64,000 bases of DNA, taken from the NCBI GenBank assembly GCA_013397845.1, contig VZTG01003803.1, positions 26,299 through 90,298 of the forward strand. Reading direction: 5' to 3'. The notes beneath the pieces were generated by a model. It worked only from the letters and a program-made list of their open reading frames with translations. It was not told the origin of the DNA and ran no database searches. Both the position numbers and the translations under genes were made by a program. This DNA comes from Melanocharis versteri (taxonomy: Eukaryota > Chordata > Aves > Passeriformes > Melanocharitidae). Shown here piece by piece: positions 21,741-32,900 of the stretch. How positions within the stretch are numbered: the first letter of the stretch is position 1; the number at the start of each line of letters is the position of its first letter.

Positions 21741-23529
21741 AAAACACCTCGTGCAGGCCCAGTGCCAGCAGAAGCCCAGCTTCATCCCTGTGTGCAGGAC
21801 ACTCAGCCCCGGGTGACTTCAGACACACAAAACCTTTCCTGCACACACAGGACACACCTGACAATTCCCAGGTGCCCCAGGGATTTCATTCTCCTCTTTA
21901 AAGGCTCCAACTCGAAATACCAGAAGGGAAAATGAGGATTAAATCTACCCTAAGTGACACTGTCCTTTGGAAACTGCTCGAAGGGAACATTGACATCCTC
22001 CTTCCACTGACTTGCTGGGAAGAATGACCTCCACAAATTCCCATCTCTTCACTCCCTCTTCATTTAACTCTGCCTATGAATCTGATTTTCCCTTACTTTG
22101 GTTTTCCTGAGCCTGTGTTGAGATGTCTTGATCCATCTTGGTCCCAGGCACAAAGGGACAGCTGTGGAAGGAGTGTCCTTCTCCAGCAGTGAGCTCCCAT
22201 TTCCATCCTGTCCAGCTGGATTTCTCCATCCTCTCATGGGCTCTGATCCCTGAGGGCAAAACAGGTTGGATGTGGAGGCAAATGTGACCCGTTTCAGGGA
22301 AATGGCCTTTGCCTGTTCTACTGCCAGAGAAAAAAGGTCAAAAGTCCCTAAATCCTAATGAAGAGAGCAGGAGTTTTTGATTAGGAGAAGCTACAATCAA
22401 ATCCTTGATTTAGAAAAGCAATGAAGAAAACCTAGAGGAGAGGTTTTTTGGTTCATTTCTGGAGTTAAAATCATGCAGATAAACCAGATGATTTGACATG
22501 AAATCAGAATTAAACATGGCAAAGTAAAATTCAATATCCCCTTTAAAACAGGGTTCCTGTAGTTTACACTTGGAATACCCCCTAAAATATTCCCTGTGCC
22601 AAGGCTCCACTGCCCTTTGCTCAATTCCCTGTTCTGGCTGTGAGTAGATTTTTATATTCTACCCCAAAAATTCCTCCTTTCGTTCCACTTTCAGAGCCTG
22701 TGGCATTATTTCTGCTCTTACTTCGCAGCTGCTCTGCTCCTTCCCCACCTTTGCAGTGTCTTTGCAGCTCCTCCCAGTGTCGGTTCAGTTGTGATTCCTC
22801 TGACTGTGCCAGCACAGCTCTGGGGTGTCAAGCAGGCTGCCCTAAATAGCAATTCTCAGCCTTCTGTACAGCATTTTTTCCTCTTTGCTGAGTCTTTGCT
22901 GCTTCACATTTGGGAAAATGGGTGCTGAATGTGGGGATCTGCTGGCAGGATTCAATATCTGCCTTCCTGGGTCTGTTTTTAACCCAGTTTTGGTCCATCA
23001 CACACTTTTTCCATCCTTTTTTCTTTTCTTTATTGAAGAAAAAACACACAAAGGAAAACACTTTCCCCTTTTCCACTGGCTGGAGGAGATGTTTTATCTT
23101 TTATTAATCATTGCAACTATTTTTTTTCCAATCAGTATTTTTATTTTGCTTTTTAAATTGGTGAATATCTACCAGTTAAATTTTCAATTTAAACAGGTGG
23201 AGCACGACAGAAGATTTTGTGATTCCCTTAATTCTGTGATTCCCTTATTTCTGTGATTCCCTTATATTTTTACCACAGACACCTTGAGTTCCTTCTGGAA
23301 GGTGTCTCTTGCACAGGTGCTTCTTAATAGCAAATAAAATCATCATTTTCTGTGAGATTTGCTACAGTGGAACAAAATGTGTTAAAACCTGCAAATTAAT
23401 GAAGATTTATTTTCCATTGGGGCATTGCTGTGCAACAATGAGGCCAATTCCCAAAGGGTTAACTGTGTATTTCTGGAATCCCAGCTCTGGGAGCAAGAAA
23501 GGCAGAGGGATAAATAAGAGGCATTGGAT
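21741..23529. other. Intergenic, with an 18-bp triplet repeat
   Basis: About three copies of TGTGATTCCCTTAWTTC lie at 23218-23266. No gene is recognised. Confidence 0.45.
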
Positions 23530-23870
23530 CACAGAATTCCACACAGAATCATGGAATTAAGGTGAGAAAAGACCTTTAAGATCATCAAGTCCAACCATCA
23601 GCCCAACAGCACCACGGTCACCACTAATCTGTGTTCCCAAGTGCCACAGCCAAAGGTTTTTTGAGCACTTCCAGGGATGGTGGCTCCACCACTGCCCTGG
23701 GCAGCCCCTTCCAATGCCTGACCACCCTTTCCATGAAGAAATTCCATCTCATTTCCAATCTAAACTTCCCCTGGAGCAGCTTGAGGCCGTTTGCTCTCAT
23801 CTCATCCCTTATTCCCTGGGAGAAGATAAGGAGATGTCAACCCCCACCTCTGAGGCTTCTCACCTCAGGA
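23530..23870 (-). mobile_element. CR1 LINE fragment of a diverged subfamily
   Basis: Minus-oriented. Plus-strand text AGAATCATGGAATTAAGGTG, then GATCATCAAGTCCAACC and CCATCAGCCCAACAGCACCA, typical of older CR1 subfamilies. Confidence 0.85.
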
Positions 23871-25128
23871 TTTTTTATTCTTTTTAGGTCAAGGGCTGTT
23901 GACTGTTTGTCATTCCAGTCTATTTCCCGAAATTCCTGGCCAAAATCCTGCCCAGGGTGATGTGGCACGTGGATTTTGTGGATCTGGGGAAGGAGCTGCT
24001 CCACCTCGTCCCCGTTTCTGTCACAGCGAAGGATGTGGGACCTGCCGCAGCCCTGCCAGGACCGTGCTCTCCACCCACTCCCTGACCCCAGGAACCAATC
24101 ACTCGGGTTGGGCGGGAATTTTCCAACAGAAGAGTTTTCCACCTGAAAACACTGACGAGGCCCAACCGAAGAGTTCTGGGGGAAGGCTTTTATTCCGTCA
24201 GAACTTTCAGTGGAAACAAAGCCAGGCCTGGGCAGGCCCTCAGATGGACCCTCAAACACTGCCAGCTCAGCCCCCTGCCCCCTCAGCCCTGGCCTTCCTG
24301 GAGCCATGGCCACAGCATTTCCCAGCTGGTGGATGAGCAAAGAGAAGCAGTTCCTTCAGCAATGACTTTGTCGATTAATTTAATTAATGAATTGAATAGC
24401 AGAATGTATTTACTGAGGGAGTTACTCAACCTGTTGACGCCCAGTTATTTTTCTGCTCCGTGTGAGGACCCCTCACCCTGGCCCAGAGCCACAAGCCCAG
24501 CCTGGGGCTCACAGGAGGGAGAGCTGGAGGTGGCAGCGGGGAGAGCCCAGAAGTGGAGGAGAGGAGGAGGATGGCACACGAGGGGACCTCGTACCAAGAG
24601 CCAAATTCCTGGGTACCCACAAATCCTCCAGGCTGTAGGAAGGAGGCCCCAGAAGTGCCACCTCGGCAGAGCAGAGGCCTTGAGGAGGCATGGGGACAGC
24701 AGGCACTGTCCCGTGGGCACATCTCCCCGTGGTCAGAGCTCATCTGGGACGGCCACGAGAGCCAGCCCGGAGAGCCAGCTGCTGAAACCACCGTCACTGC
24801 CTGTGCTGGCTGGTGGCACTTGGGGACAAAAATAGCCTCTCCTTGTGACATGGGTGCTGTCGATGCTGTCTGCACCGCCTGGCTCGCTGCAGGGCCTGCC
24901 AGCAGTGTCCCAGTGCCCGTCCCCACCCCACAGGGCGCTCCTGTCCCCACGTGGGGATCTCTGCAATTTGGAAGAGATGAGTGAGGATGGATTTCCTACT
25001 CTCCAACAGCATCATCAACCTGGAAGGATCCCATAAGGATCGGCAAGTCCAGGACCAGCACCTCTCTTCTTTTCCAAGGTTTCTGTTGTTGATTAAAAAA
25101 AAAAACTCCACCTGAAGGATTTCTGAAG
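23871..25128. other. GC-rich intergenic stretch
   Basis: Several overlapping open frames of 130-175 codons on both strands, none with a recognisable domain. Confidence 0.4.
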
Positions 25129-25305
25129 GATATTTTCCAAGCTATTCCTGGCTATTTTCCCTTCTCCCATTGGGCTGTCCCATCCCTGGCCAGCACTGAA
25201 ATGTCTGACAACCAGGAAGGTACAGAAAGCTTTGGGCCTACCAAAAATACACCTCCAAATCCCACATTTCTTCATGGAATTCAGGTGAATCACTGGTCCT
25301 ACACC
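25129..25305 (+). repeat. Arm A of a 1.2-kb-spaced inverted repeat
   Basis: About 170 bp that match 26482-26655 in reverse complement at roughly 85% by eye. Shared landmarks include CCCTGGCCAGCA, CAGAAAGCTTT and CCAAAAATACACCTCCAAA. On the minus strand it has an open frame with WRCIFGRPKAFC, also present in arm B. It is probably a dispersed repeat of unknown family. Confidence 0.75.
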
Positions 25306-25715
25306 GTCCCCTCCTCTCCCTTCATGACAGGAGAATGTGTATTTCCTTCTTTTCTGAAGAAAATGCACATGAAGGACAGAGATTTCTGTCAGGGAAAACC
25401 AAGATAACATTAAAAAAAAGAAAACAGAGACAAAAGAAGAAAAGACCTTTTGGCTGAGTCCGATTCTCATCTGCTCCATCAGATTTCCTGATGGCAAACA
25501 AAGTCATTTCCCCCTGCTGTGAGAAGAGAGGTGATTTTCCACAGGCTTTGGATAGTTGTTAATACCTAAACCAGCCCCACCACCTGCACTCCTCTTGTCA
25601 GAAAAACCTCTAATTTTGCACCTCAGTTTGCATCTTCCAGGGCCTGGCACATCCTTTTTTCTTCCCGTGCAGTGGGTCCGTGGCAGGAGCCTCTGCAATT
25701 AGATTTGGCTAATTA

Positions 25716-26245
25716 GAATCCTGGAGTGCTTTGGGTTGGAAGGGACCTTATAGTTCATCTTATTCCCCCTCCACCATGGGCAGGGACACCTTCCACAATC
25801 CCAGGCTGCTCCAAGCCCCATCCAACCTGGCCTTGGACACTGCCAGGGATCCAGGGACAGCCACAGCTTCTCTGTGCCAGGGCCTCCCCACCCTCACATG
25901 GGGGAATTCCTTCCCAATATCCCATCTGAATTTCCCCTCTTTCAGTTTAAACCCATTCCCTTTGTCCTGACTCTCTAATTCTTGGTGCAGAATCCCATTC
26001 TGGCTTCCCTGGAGCCCCTTCGTGTCCTGGAAGGGGTCTGAGTTCTCCACACCACCTTCTCTTCTCCAGTGATCACCACCCAGAGGTGCTCCAGTCCCCT
26101 TGCCAGCTTCGTGCCCTCCTCTGGGCTTGTTCCAAGCACAGCTCCACGTCCTTCTTCTCATGCTGGGAGCACCAGAACCGTGCGTGGAATTCCAGGCGGG
26201 ATCTCCTGGGAGCAGAGCAGAGGTGGTCACTGCTCCGTCCATGCA
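25716..26245 (-). mobile_element. CR1 LINE 3' fragment
   Basis: Minus-oriented copy of about 530 bp, starting AGAATCCTGGAGTGCTTTGG. It lies between the two inverted repeat arms. Confidence 0.9.
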
Positions 26246-26481
26246 TGCACTGGTTGTGCTGGTGTGGTTTGACTGCTCTGAGCTACAAAAGCCTTTGAAT
26301 ATAAAAAGGAGGCATCACCTGGAGGGAGAAGCAGGAAAACAAACGAAGGTGGATGGGAGCTTTTTTCCAGGCCCCTGACAACCCCTGAAAAGTCAGACCC
26401 TTCCCTGCCTCACCTCTCTCTGATGGGTTTAGGAACAAGCTGATCTCCTGTCCTGGAGGGAGAGGAGGGGACAGTGTGGGA

Positions 26482-26655
26482 TCAGAGATCCACCTGAATT
26501 CCATGGAGAAATGTCAGCTTTGGAGGTGTATTTTTGGCAGGCCTAAAGCTTTCTGTGCCTTCATCGTTTCCAGGCACTTCACTGCTGGCCAGGGAGGGAA
26601 CAGCCCCGTGGGAGGAGGGAAAATAACTTGGAAAATCTCCTTTTCCATGGATCCA
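26482..26655 (-). repeat. Arm B of the inverted repeat
   Basis: Reverse-complement partner of 25129-25305. Its plus strand contains TTGGAGGTGTATTTTTGGCA and an open frame sharing WRCIFGRPKAFC with arm A. Confidence 0.75.
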
Positions 26656-26774
26656 GGGAATTCCTCAGGGCTCTGAAACAGAGCTCGGGGTGCCCAGAGC
26701 TGTTTTAGTCCCATATTTGTGCTGCTGAACAAAACCCGAGAGGGGTGGAAAGGTCACTTTGTCCTTGTGCTGTG

Positions 26775-26865
26775 TGCAGCTGATAACCAGGGGTGTCCTG
26801 GTGATAAGATAGGAGTCCTGGCGATAAGATAGGTGTGTGGGTGATAAGATAGGTTGGGATGAGAT
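26775..26865 (+). promoter_or_regulatory. Tandem GATA-motif cluster
   Basis: Three near-identical units ending GATAAGATAGG plus a degenerate fourth. Each intact unit holds TGATAA or CGATAA and AGATAG, giving about six WGATAR-type sites in 90 bp. It may simply be a minisatellite, but the density of GATA-factor sites between two lymphoid-type genes is notable. Confidence 0.5.
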
Positions 26866-28639
26866 AGATCAGGCTGGGGGATCTGATGAGGTGCCAGGTG
26901 ATGATCAGACAGGTGCCAGCATTTTGTCACATTCCCGCTGGAGGTGCTCAGAAGGTGAGGTTCATCCCTTTCCTTGCAACACAGAAAATTCAGAAGAGCC
27001 TGAAAGATTTGGGTGAAACAGAGGGAGATGGATGAGTGCAGGGAAGGAGGGAAAGAAGAAAAGAGAGGATTTGGGGACGTTTCTGGAAGAGCAGCAGCTG
27101 CCACAGAGCTCCGAGCCCCGGGTCTGTGCTCTGCAGCTGCTGCCTTTGCCAGTGCCACAGCTCTTATCCAGCCCCAGATCCCTGGGATCAGGCAGGGAAG
27201 GGGCTGGAGGCCCAGAAACGTGTTTTCCCTGCAGCAGGGAGCGGGGAGAGAGGCAGGGCTGGATAAATCCCTGCTGTGGATGGCAGAGAGGAGAGGCTGC
27301 AGGGCCTGGAGACCTGGAGATGTTCCCACTGAGAGGGCTGAGTCCCTCTGGAATGGCAGAGTGGGGATGATCAGGGCTTGAATTCCAGGGAAATTCCCCT
27401 CAAAGGGGACTGTCAGACCCTGCACATCCCAAAAGCAGGAATCACAAAGATTCACAGAGCCCTGTGACTTTAGGTCCTGCTTGTCTTTCTCCTTTTTTCC
27501 CCTTCCAGCAACTCCTGGTATTTTCCAATGCTCTTGGAACAGGCAGCTTCCAGCCCAAATCATCCCCAGCCCAGGCAGGATAAACCCTTTCCCTTGCTCC
27601 TCTGGCATAATCCCAAGGGATTTATGTCCTGTCTCTCGGGGTGTGGATACACACGCTCAAAACTGTCTCCAGCTAAAGCAGAAGTTTCTCTGGGAATACT
27701 TCTCTGGTGCTTTCCTTCCCTGTTTGAAAAAAAAAAAATAGCAGTGTCCAGTTAACTGAAAATTTATTGCAAGAAACCATTTCAAACCAGAAAATGGATT
27801 TGTTTTGAAAACAAAGTCTAAACAAAATGTTTTGGCAGTGGCTTTCAAGTAGAAAACACATTGAGCCTTCTCTTTTCCAGCTAAAGAGCTGCTTTCTCTG
27901 GGAGGAAAACATGACAGAGAGGAGAAAGGAGAATTTTTTCCCTGTCGCAGCACTAAGTGACCACACAAACAGGAACAAGGCAGCTTCTCCTGGATACCTG
28001 TTTTCCTCTCTGCTGGGAGGGATAATATATCCAGAGTTCAACATTCAGGACAAGTTGATGGGGTTGAGAGAGAAATGCCACACGAAGGGCTGGTGTCACC
28101 GGAGGCTTCAGTCTAAGCAAGGAAACTTAGGACTTGTTTTGCATTAAACCTGGCTCTGATGGGACAGAGGGTAAATCAGATGGTGATAATGTTAATTACC
28201 TGAATGCTCCCCAGAACTTCGTTTTCAGCCCAAATCCCCCTCTCACAGAGGCTTTCGGCCGTGCTCTGGCCTGAGGCTGTTTGTTTTTCCCCCGGACAAG
28301 GTGCTAGGGGGGAGCTGCTCTGCGGCTTTAACTACCAGGAGATGGTGAGAGATAAATTCTCGTGTTCGCTGCATGGCTGGGCTCCCACCTCCTGCTTCCT
28401 CCGCTCCCCCAGCCTTCACAGCCTCTCTGTTCTCTGCAGCACAGCCCCCACCTCGGGCCATCCCCTGCACTGGGGGCAGGTGGGATCCGCAGCAGACCCA
28501 GCTGAGCAATTTGGTTTTGCAAGAAAACCTGCAAAAACCCAGCAGGTCTGCAGCAAAAGCAGCCCAAAGATTGCCAGGTTGGGCAAGGAGAGCATTAAGG
28601 AGGGAAATCCTGGCCTAAAGTACAGGAAAAATACATTTA
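26866..28639. other. Intergenic, nothing recognised
   Basis: A minus-strand frame of 284 codons (26754-27608) has no known motif and overlaps the GATA-motif repeat. No gene is supported. Confidence 0.4.
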
Positions 28640-29060
28640 TTTTCTTGTCAGCCTGATGGAAATGATAAAAACTTTAAAATAACTTTTAGTTAATGGTTTT
28701 AATTACGTTTTAGTTAATTAATCATAACCAATATATTAATTACAGACAGTGTGCTATTCTTAAATTACTTTTAGCATATAGCAAAGCTCCTTTTGTGGGA
28801 CCACAGCCTGGAAAAATGACTAAAACTGTGAAGTTTGTTGAGCTAACCTCGATATGCCGCAATGAACATTCACTGCTTTGTTTGCTAAAAATGTATAAAA
28901 AGGTGAGGAAGTTTTGGATCGGGGGCTGTGTGGAGGCTGGGATTTTGTCAGCCCCATCCACACCCAGAGCTGAGAAGAAAGCAATTTTCTAACATTAAAA
29001 ATGCAGCGTTGGAGGGTTCTCTCATCCCGATGGGTTTGGGGGTTTTGGCAACGAGCCTGA
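28640..29060. repeat. Dispersed repeat copy 1 (pair with 38605-39450)
   Basis: Begins TTTTAGTTAATGGTTTTAAT. It shares ordered blocks with ZAP70 intron 3: an AATATATTAATTA segment, a GGGACCACAGCCTGGAAAAA-like segment, AAAGTTTTGGATC and ATTTTGTCAGCC. Same orientation as copy 2. Family unknown. Confidence 0.6.
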
Positions 29061-29125
29061 AGCAGTCGCCAGCATTTCTCAAAGTTCAATGATCCGAGCC
29101 ATGGGATGTTCAGAACATGGAGTCG

Positions 29126-29131
29126 TTTATT
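29126..29131 (-). terminator. Candidate polyadenylation signal AATAAA of ZAP70
   Basis: AATAAA on the minus strand, 658 nt beyond the ZAP70 stop codon. I see no closer canonical signal. The probable 3'UTR therefore spans about 29105-29788. Confidence 0.5.
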
Positions 29132-29788
29132 TATAGGGTGACCAGTTTTCAAGCTTGAAGAACAACATTTCATCAGCACGGAGGGGCCAGGTGGGATCCA
29201 GGAGCTGAGGGATTGCTCCTGGAATTGTTTGGGAGCCGCCTTGGAGGGCTGGTGACACCTGCTCTGTGCTGGCCAGGGGTGCAGGGGGACAAACCAGTGG
29301 GACCAGCTCTGTCCCACTGCTCCTCCCCATCCCAGTTGCAAACCAGCTGCTCCTTGCCCTAATCCAAGGGGAAAAGGATTTGGTGGCTCCCTGTGCTGTG
29401 TCCCACCCCGTGCAAACCCCACCAGAAACGTGCACTTGGTGGTTTCCTGGGATAGGATTGTTTGTTAAGGAAAATCCAGATTTTCTGGAGCCAGCACGGT
29501 TCATCCTCAGTGAGCCTGGGAGGCACAGAGCTCTGGGTGAGATCCTGGGACAGCTTTGGCATTGGCTGGGAAGGAGCTGGAACGCTGTCTGTGCTCCTGG
29601 GCTGGGTCAGGCTGGAGGAGCTGGGAGGCACAGCTGGGTGTCCCTGCCTGTGGGGACACCAGCGTCCCCCACGCCCTCAGTCCTGCAGCTGCTGAGGAAC
29701 AGAACCAGCATTTGAGAGATGAAAGCAAAACTTCACAAAGAGCCTTTCCAGGTCCGTACAGCGCAGGTGGAGGAGCGGAGGAGGAATC

Positions 29789-29912
29789 TCAAGGAAGAGC
29801 TGCTTTGGCCTTGTCCCCTGTCTCTGGCCCGTTTTCGGGCTTGGCAGCAACGCTGTAGTAGTAGGAGCGGATGCTGTTTTCCACAGCCACAAATCCTGGA
29901 CGTTCCTCCCAT
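29789..29912 (-). CDS. ZAP70: ZAP70 coding exon 12 with stop
   Basis: Completes the arginine codon, then WEERPGFVAVENSIRSYYYS and a lysine- and alanine-rich tail ending KAALP before TGA at 29789-29791. The tail is ZAP70-like; SYK ends soon after the YYY motif. Confidence 0.96.
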
Positions 29913-32900
29913 CTGCAAGGGCAGAGAGGAACAAATGGAGTCATCAGAGAGGACAAAACTGGCCTGATGCAAAGAGAGGACGCACAGAGACCCTGGGGGA
30001 GAGCAGCAGCCCGGCTGTGCCAGGGCTCAGGAGGCAGCTGAGACTTTCCTGGGATGGAGAGGGTCAAAGACACCGAGCCTAGGGGATCTTCCAGGATTGG
30101 CACAGGCAAATGGAGGGGTCTGATAATGAAAAATTCATCCTGGGCTGGGGGATCATCACAAACAGAGGCAGGAGACAGCATTTGCTTTGTGCTGTCACCA
30201 TGCAGACAGTGTGGTGAAGGTGTCCCTGCCCATGGCAGGGCGCTGGACTGGATGGGCTTTCAGGTCCTTTCCAACCCAAATTTCCAATCCCATTCTAGGA
30301 TTTGGTGACTCCCAGTACAGAGCTGAGGTGGTGCAAGCCTCACCTGTATGTCCAGCACTGCTGCATCAGGGCGTACATCTCTGCTGGGCACTCCTGGGGA
30401 CAGTCCATGCGCTTGCCCTGCTCGATGAAGTGGATCACCTCGGGGCCCTTCATTTTCTGGGATGGGAGCAAGCCGGAAAGGGATTAATGTGTTCAGAGCT
30501 GGCACAGGGTTAGAGGAGATGGGCTAGGGCTGGGCCTGGGGTGGAGCTTTGGGCACGCACACCCCACACCCGGCAGAGTCACTGTTCCCACCTCAGCAGC
30601 CAGAACTGTGTCCCGTGCTGTGGCCAGGCCATCCCGCAGATCCCATCCCACAGATCCCATCCCACCTATCCTGCAGATCCCATCCCACAGACCCCATCCC
30701 ACCGATCCCATCCCACCTANNNNNNNNNNNNNNNNNNNNNNNNNNNNNNNNNNNNNNNNNNNNNNNNNNNNNNNNNNNNNNNNNNNNNNNNNNNNNNNNN
30801 NNNNNNNNNNNNNNNNNNNNNNNNNNNNNNNNNNNNNNNNNNNNNNNNNNNNNNNNNNNNNNNNNNNNNNNNNNNNNNNNNNNNNNNNNNNNNNNNNNNN
30901 NNNNNNNNNNNNNNNNNNNNNNNNNNNNNNNNNNNNNNNNNNNNNNNNNNNNNNNNNNNNNNNNNNNNNNNNNNNNNNNNNNNNNNNNNNNNNNNNNNNN
31001 NNNNNNNNNNNNNNNNNNNNNNNNNNNNNNNNNNNNNNNNNNNNNNNNNNNNNNNNNNNNNNNNNNNNNNNNNNNNNNNNNNNNNNNNNNNNNNNNNNNN
31101 NNNNNNNNNNNNNNNNNNNNNNNNNNNNNNNNNNNNNNNNNNNNNNNNNNNNNNNNNNNNNNNNNNNNNNNNNNNNNNNNNNNNNNNNNNNNNNNNNNNN
31201 NNNNNNNNNNNNNNNNNNNNNNNNNNNNNNNNNNNNNNNNNNNNNNNNNNNNNNNNNNNNNNNNNNNNNNNNNNNNNNNNNNNNNNNNNNNNNNNNNNNN
31301 NNNNNNNNNNNNNNNCCCATCCTGCCCACCCTTCAGGCCCCACGCTACCCCACCCAAGCACGGCTGCAGCAGTGGATGAGAAGTGATTTTTTTATCTCCC
31401 AAGTGAGCGGAAGGATCAAAGAGAAGAAGGATCAAAAAGCTCTGCTTCGACTCAAACCCAGATTAATTCAGTTTGTTTTCTATTTCTTCCCTCTTAAAAC
31501 GAACACAAAGTTGCAGGATCCAACCCAGTTTGTGCCTTTTCCAAAGTGGAAGTGGGGCTGTCTCCTTTTCCATGGGTCCAAACTGTGGGAGCACCCACTC
31601 ACGGGAATAGGAACTGTGCTTTCAGAGTGTCCCTGTTGGGACTGTGACATCCACTGGTGACAGAGCCAGCCCTGCCTCACCTTGTAGGGCCCTGCCTCAC
31701 CTTGTAGGGTTTCTGCCTCACCGTGTAGGGTTCCTGCCTCACCTTGTACAGCCCTGCCTCACCTTGTAGGGTTCCTTCCTCACCTTGTAGTGTTCCTTCC
31801 TCACCTTGTAGGGTTCCTTCCTCACCTTGTAGGGTTCCTTTCTCACCTTGTAGGGCCCTGCCTCACCTTGTAGGGTTCCTGCCTCACCTTGTAGGGCCCT
31901 GCCTCACCTTGTAGGGTTTCTGCCCGAAGCTGAAGGCCTCCCACATGGTCACACCGTAGCTCCAGACGTCGCTCTTGCTGGAGAACTTGTGGAAGAGGAT
32001 GCACTCCGGGGCGTACCACTTCAAGGGCCACTTCCCTGCTGTCCTGGCCTGCAGCAGGGCAAGGAGGGACATTTCCAGCCTGAGACACGGCGTGCTGGGA
32101 GCTGCACCTGAATTCTGCTCAGTGGTTGTGTCAAATCCCACACTGCTGAAAAAATCACCTCAAATGGGAGCTCCAAAGCCGGGTCCAGGCCCTGCTGTGC
32201 TGTTGTGCAGGTGCTGAATGCCCACGGTGCCCCCCTCCTCCTGCCCCCCAGCCCCAGGGCTCAGTTAAACCATGGAATCCTGGAAGGGTTTAGGGTTGGA
32301 GGGACCTTAAAGCCCATCCAGTGCCACCCCCTGCCATGGGCAGGGACACCTCCCACTGTCCCAGGTGCTCCAAGCCCCGTCCAGCCTGGCCTTGGACACT
32401 GCCAGGGATCCAGGGGCAACCACAGCTGCTCTGGGCACCCTGTGCCAGGGCCTGCCCACCTTCCCAGGGAACAATTCCTTCTCAGTATCCCAATTCCCAA
32501 TATCCCTGCCCTCTGGCAGTAGTGATGCCAAGATGATTTTTGCTTTTTCTTTTATATACCTTTTACACTGTTCTGTGTATCCACAAGTACTAGCATGCAT
32601 ATTTGTCATTCTTTAAGTCTGATAACTTAGCATAGTCCTAGTGTTCTGTAGGGCCAGGAGAACAAACACCCCAAAAGACGTAAAGACCAGGAGACCAAAC
32701 ATTCTACTATTTTGGAGAACCAAGGTCCCCTTCTAGAACATATCCTGTAAACTAGAGATCAGCCCACCCAGGCGGGGGTGGGAGGATTCCATGGATGGGG
32801 AAAAATATTGCACCATCCACCCAAGCCCCCTTATTGGGTACCCTTATTAGATATGTTCATGTGTAAGGTCTGTAAATTTTATCCGTGATTTACAGTGCGG

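Noticed and set aside
26754..27608. 284-codon minus-strand frame
   Set aside because: No recognised domain; it includes the GATA-motif repeat and has competing frames.
30493..31660. Long open frames across the 596-bp gap
   Set aside because: They consist mainly of N and of a short tandem repeat.
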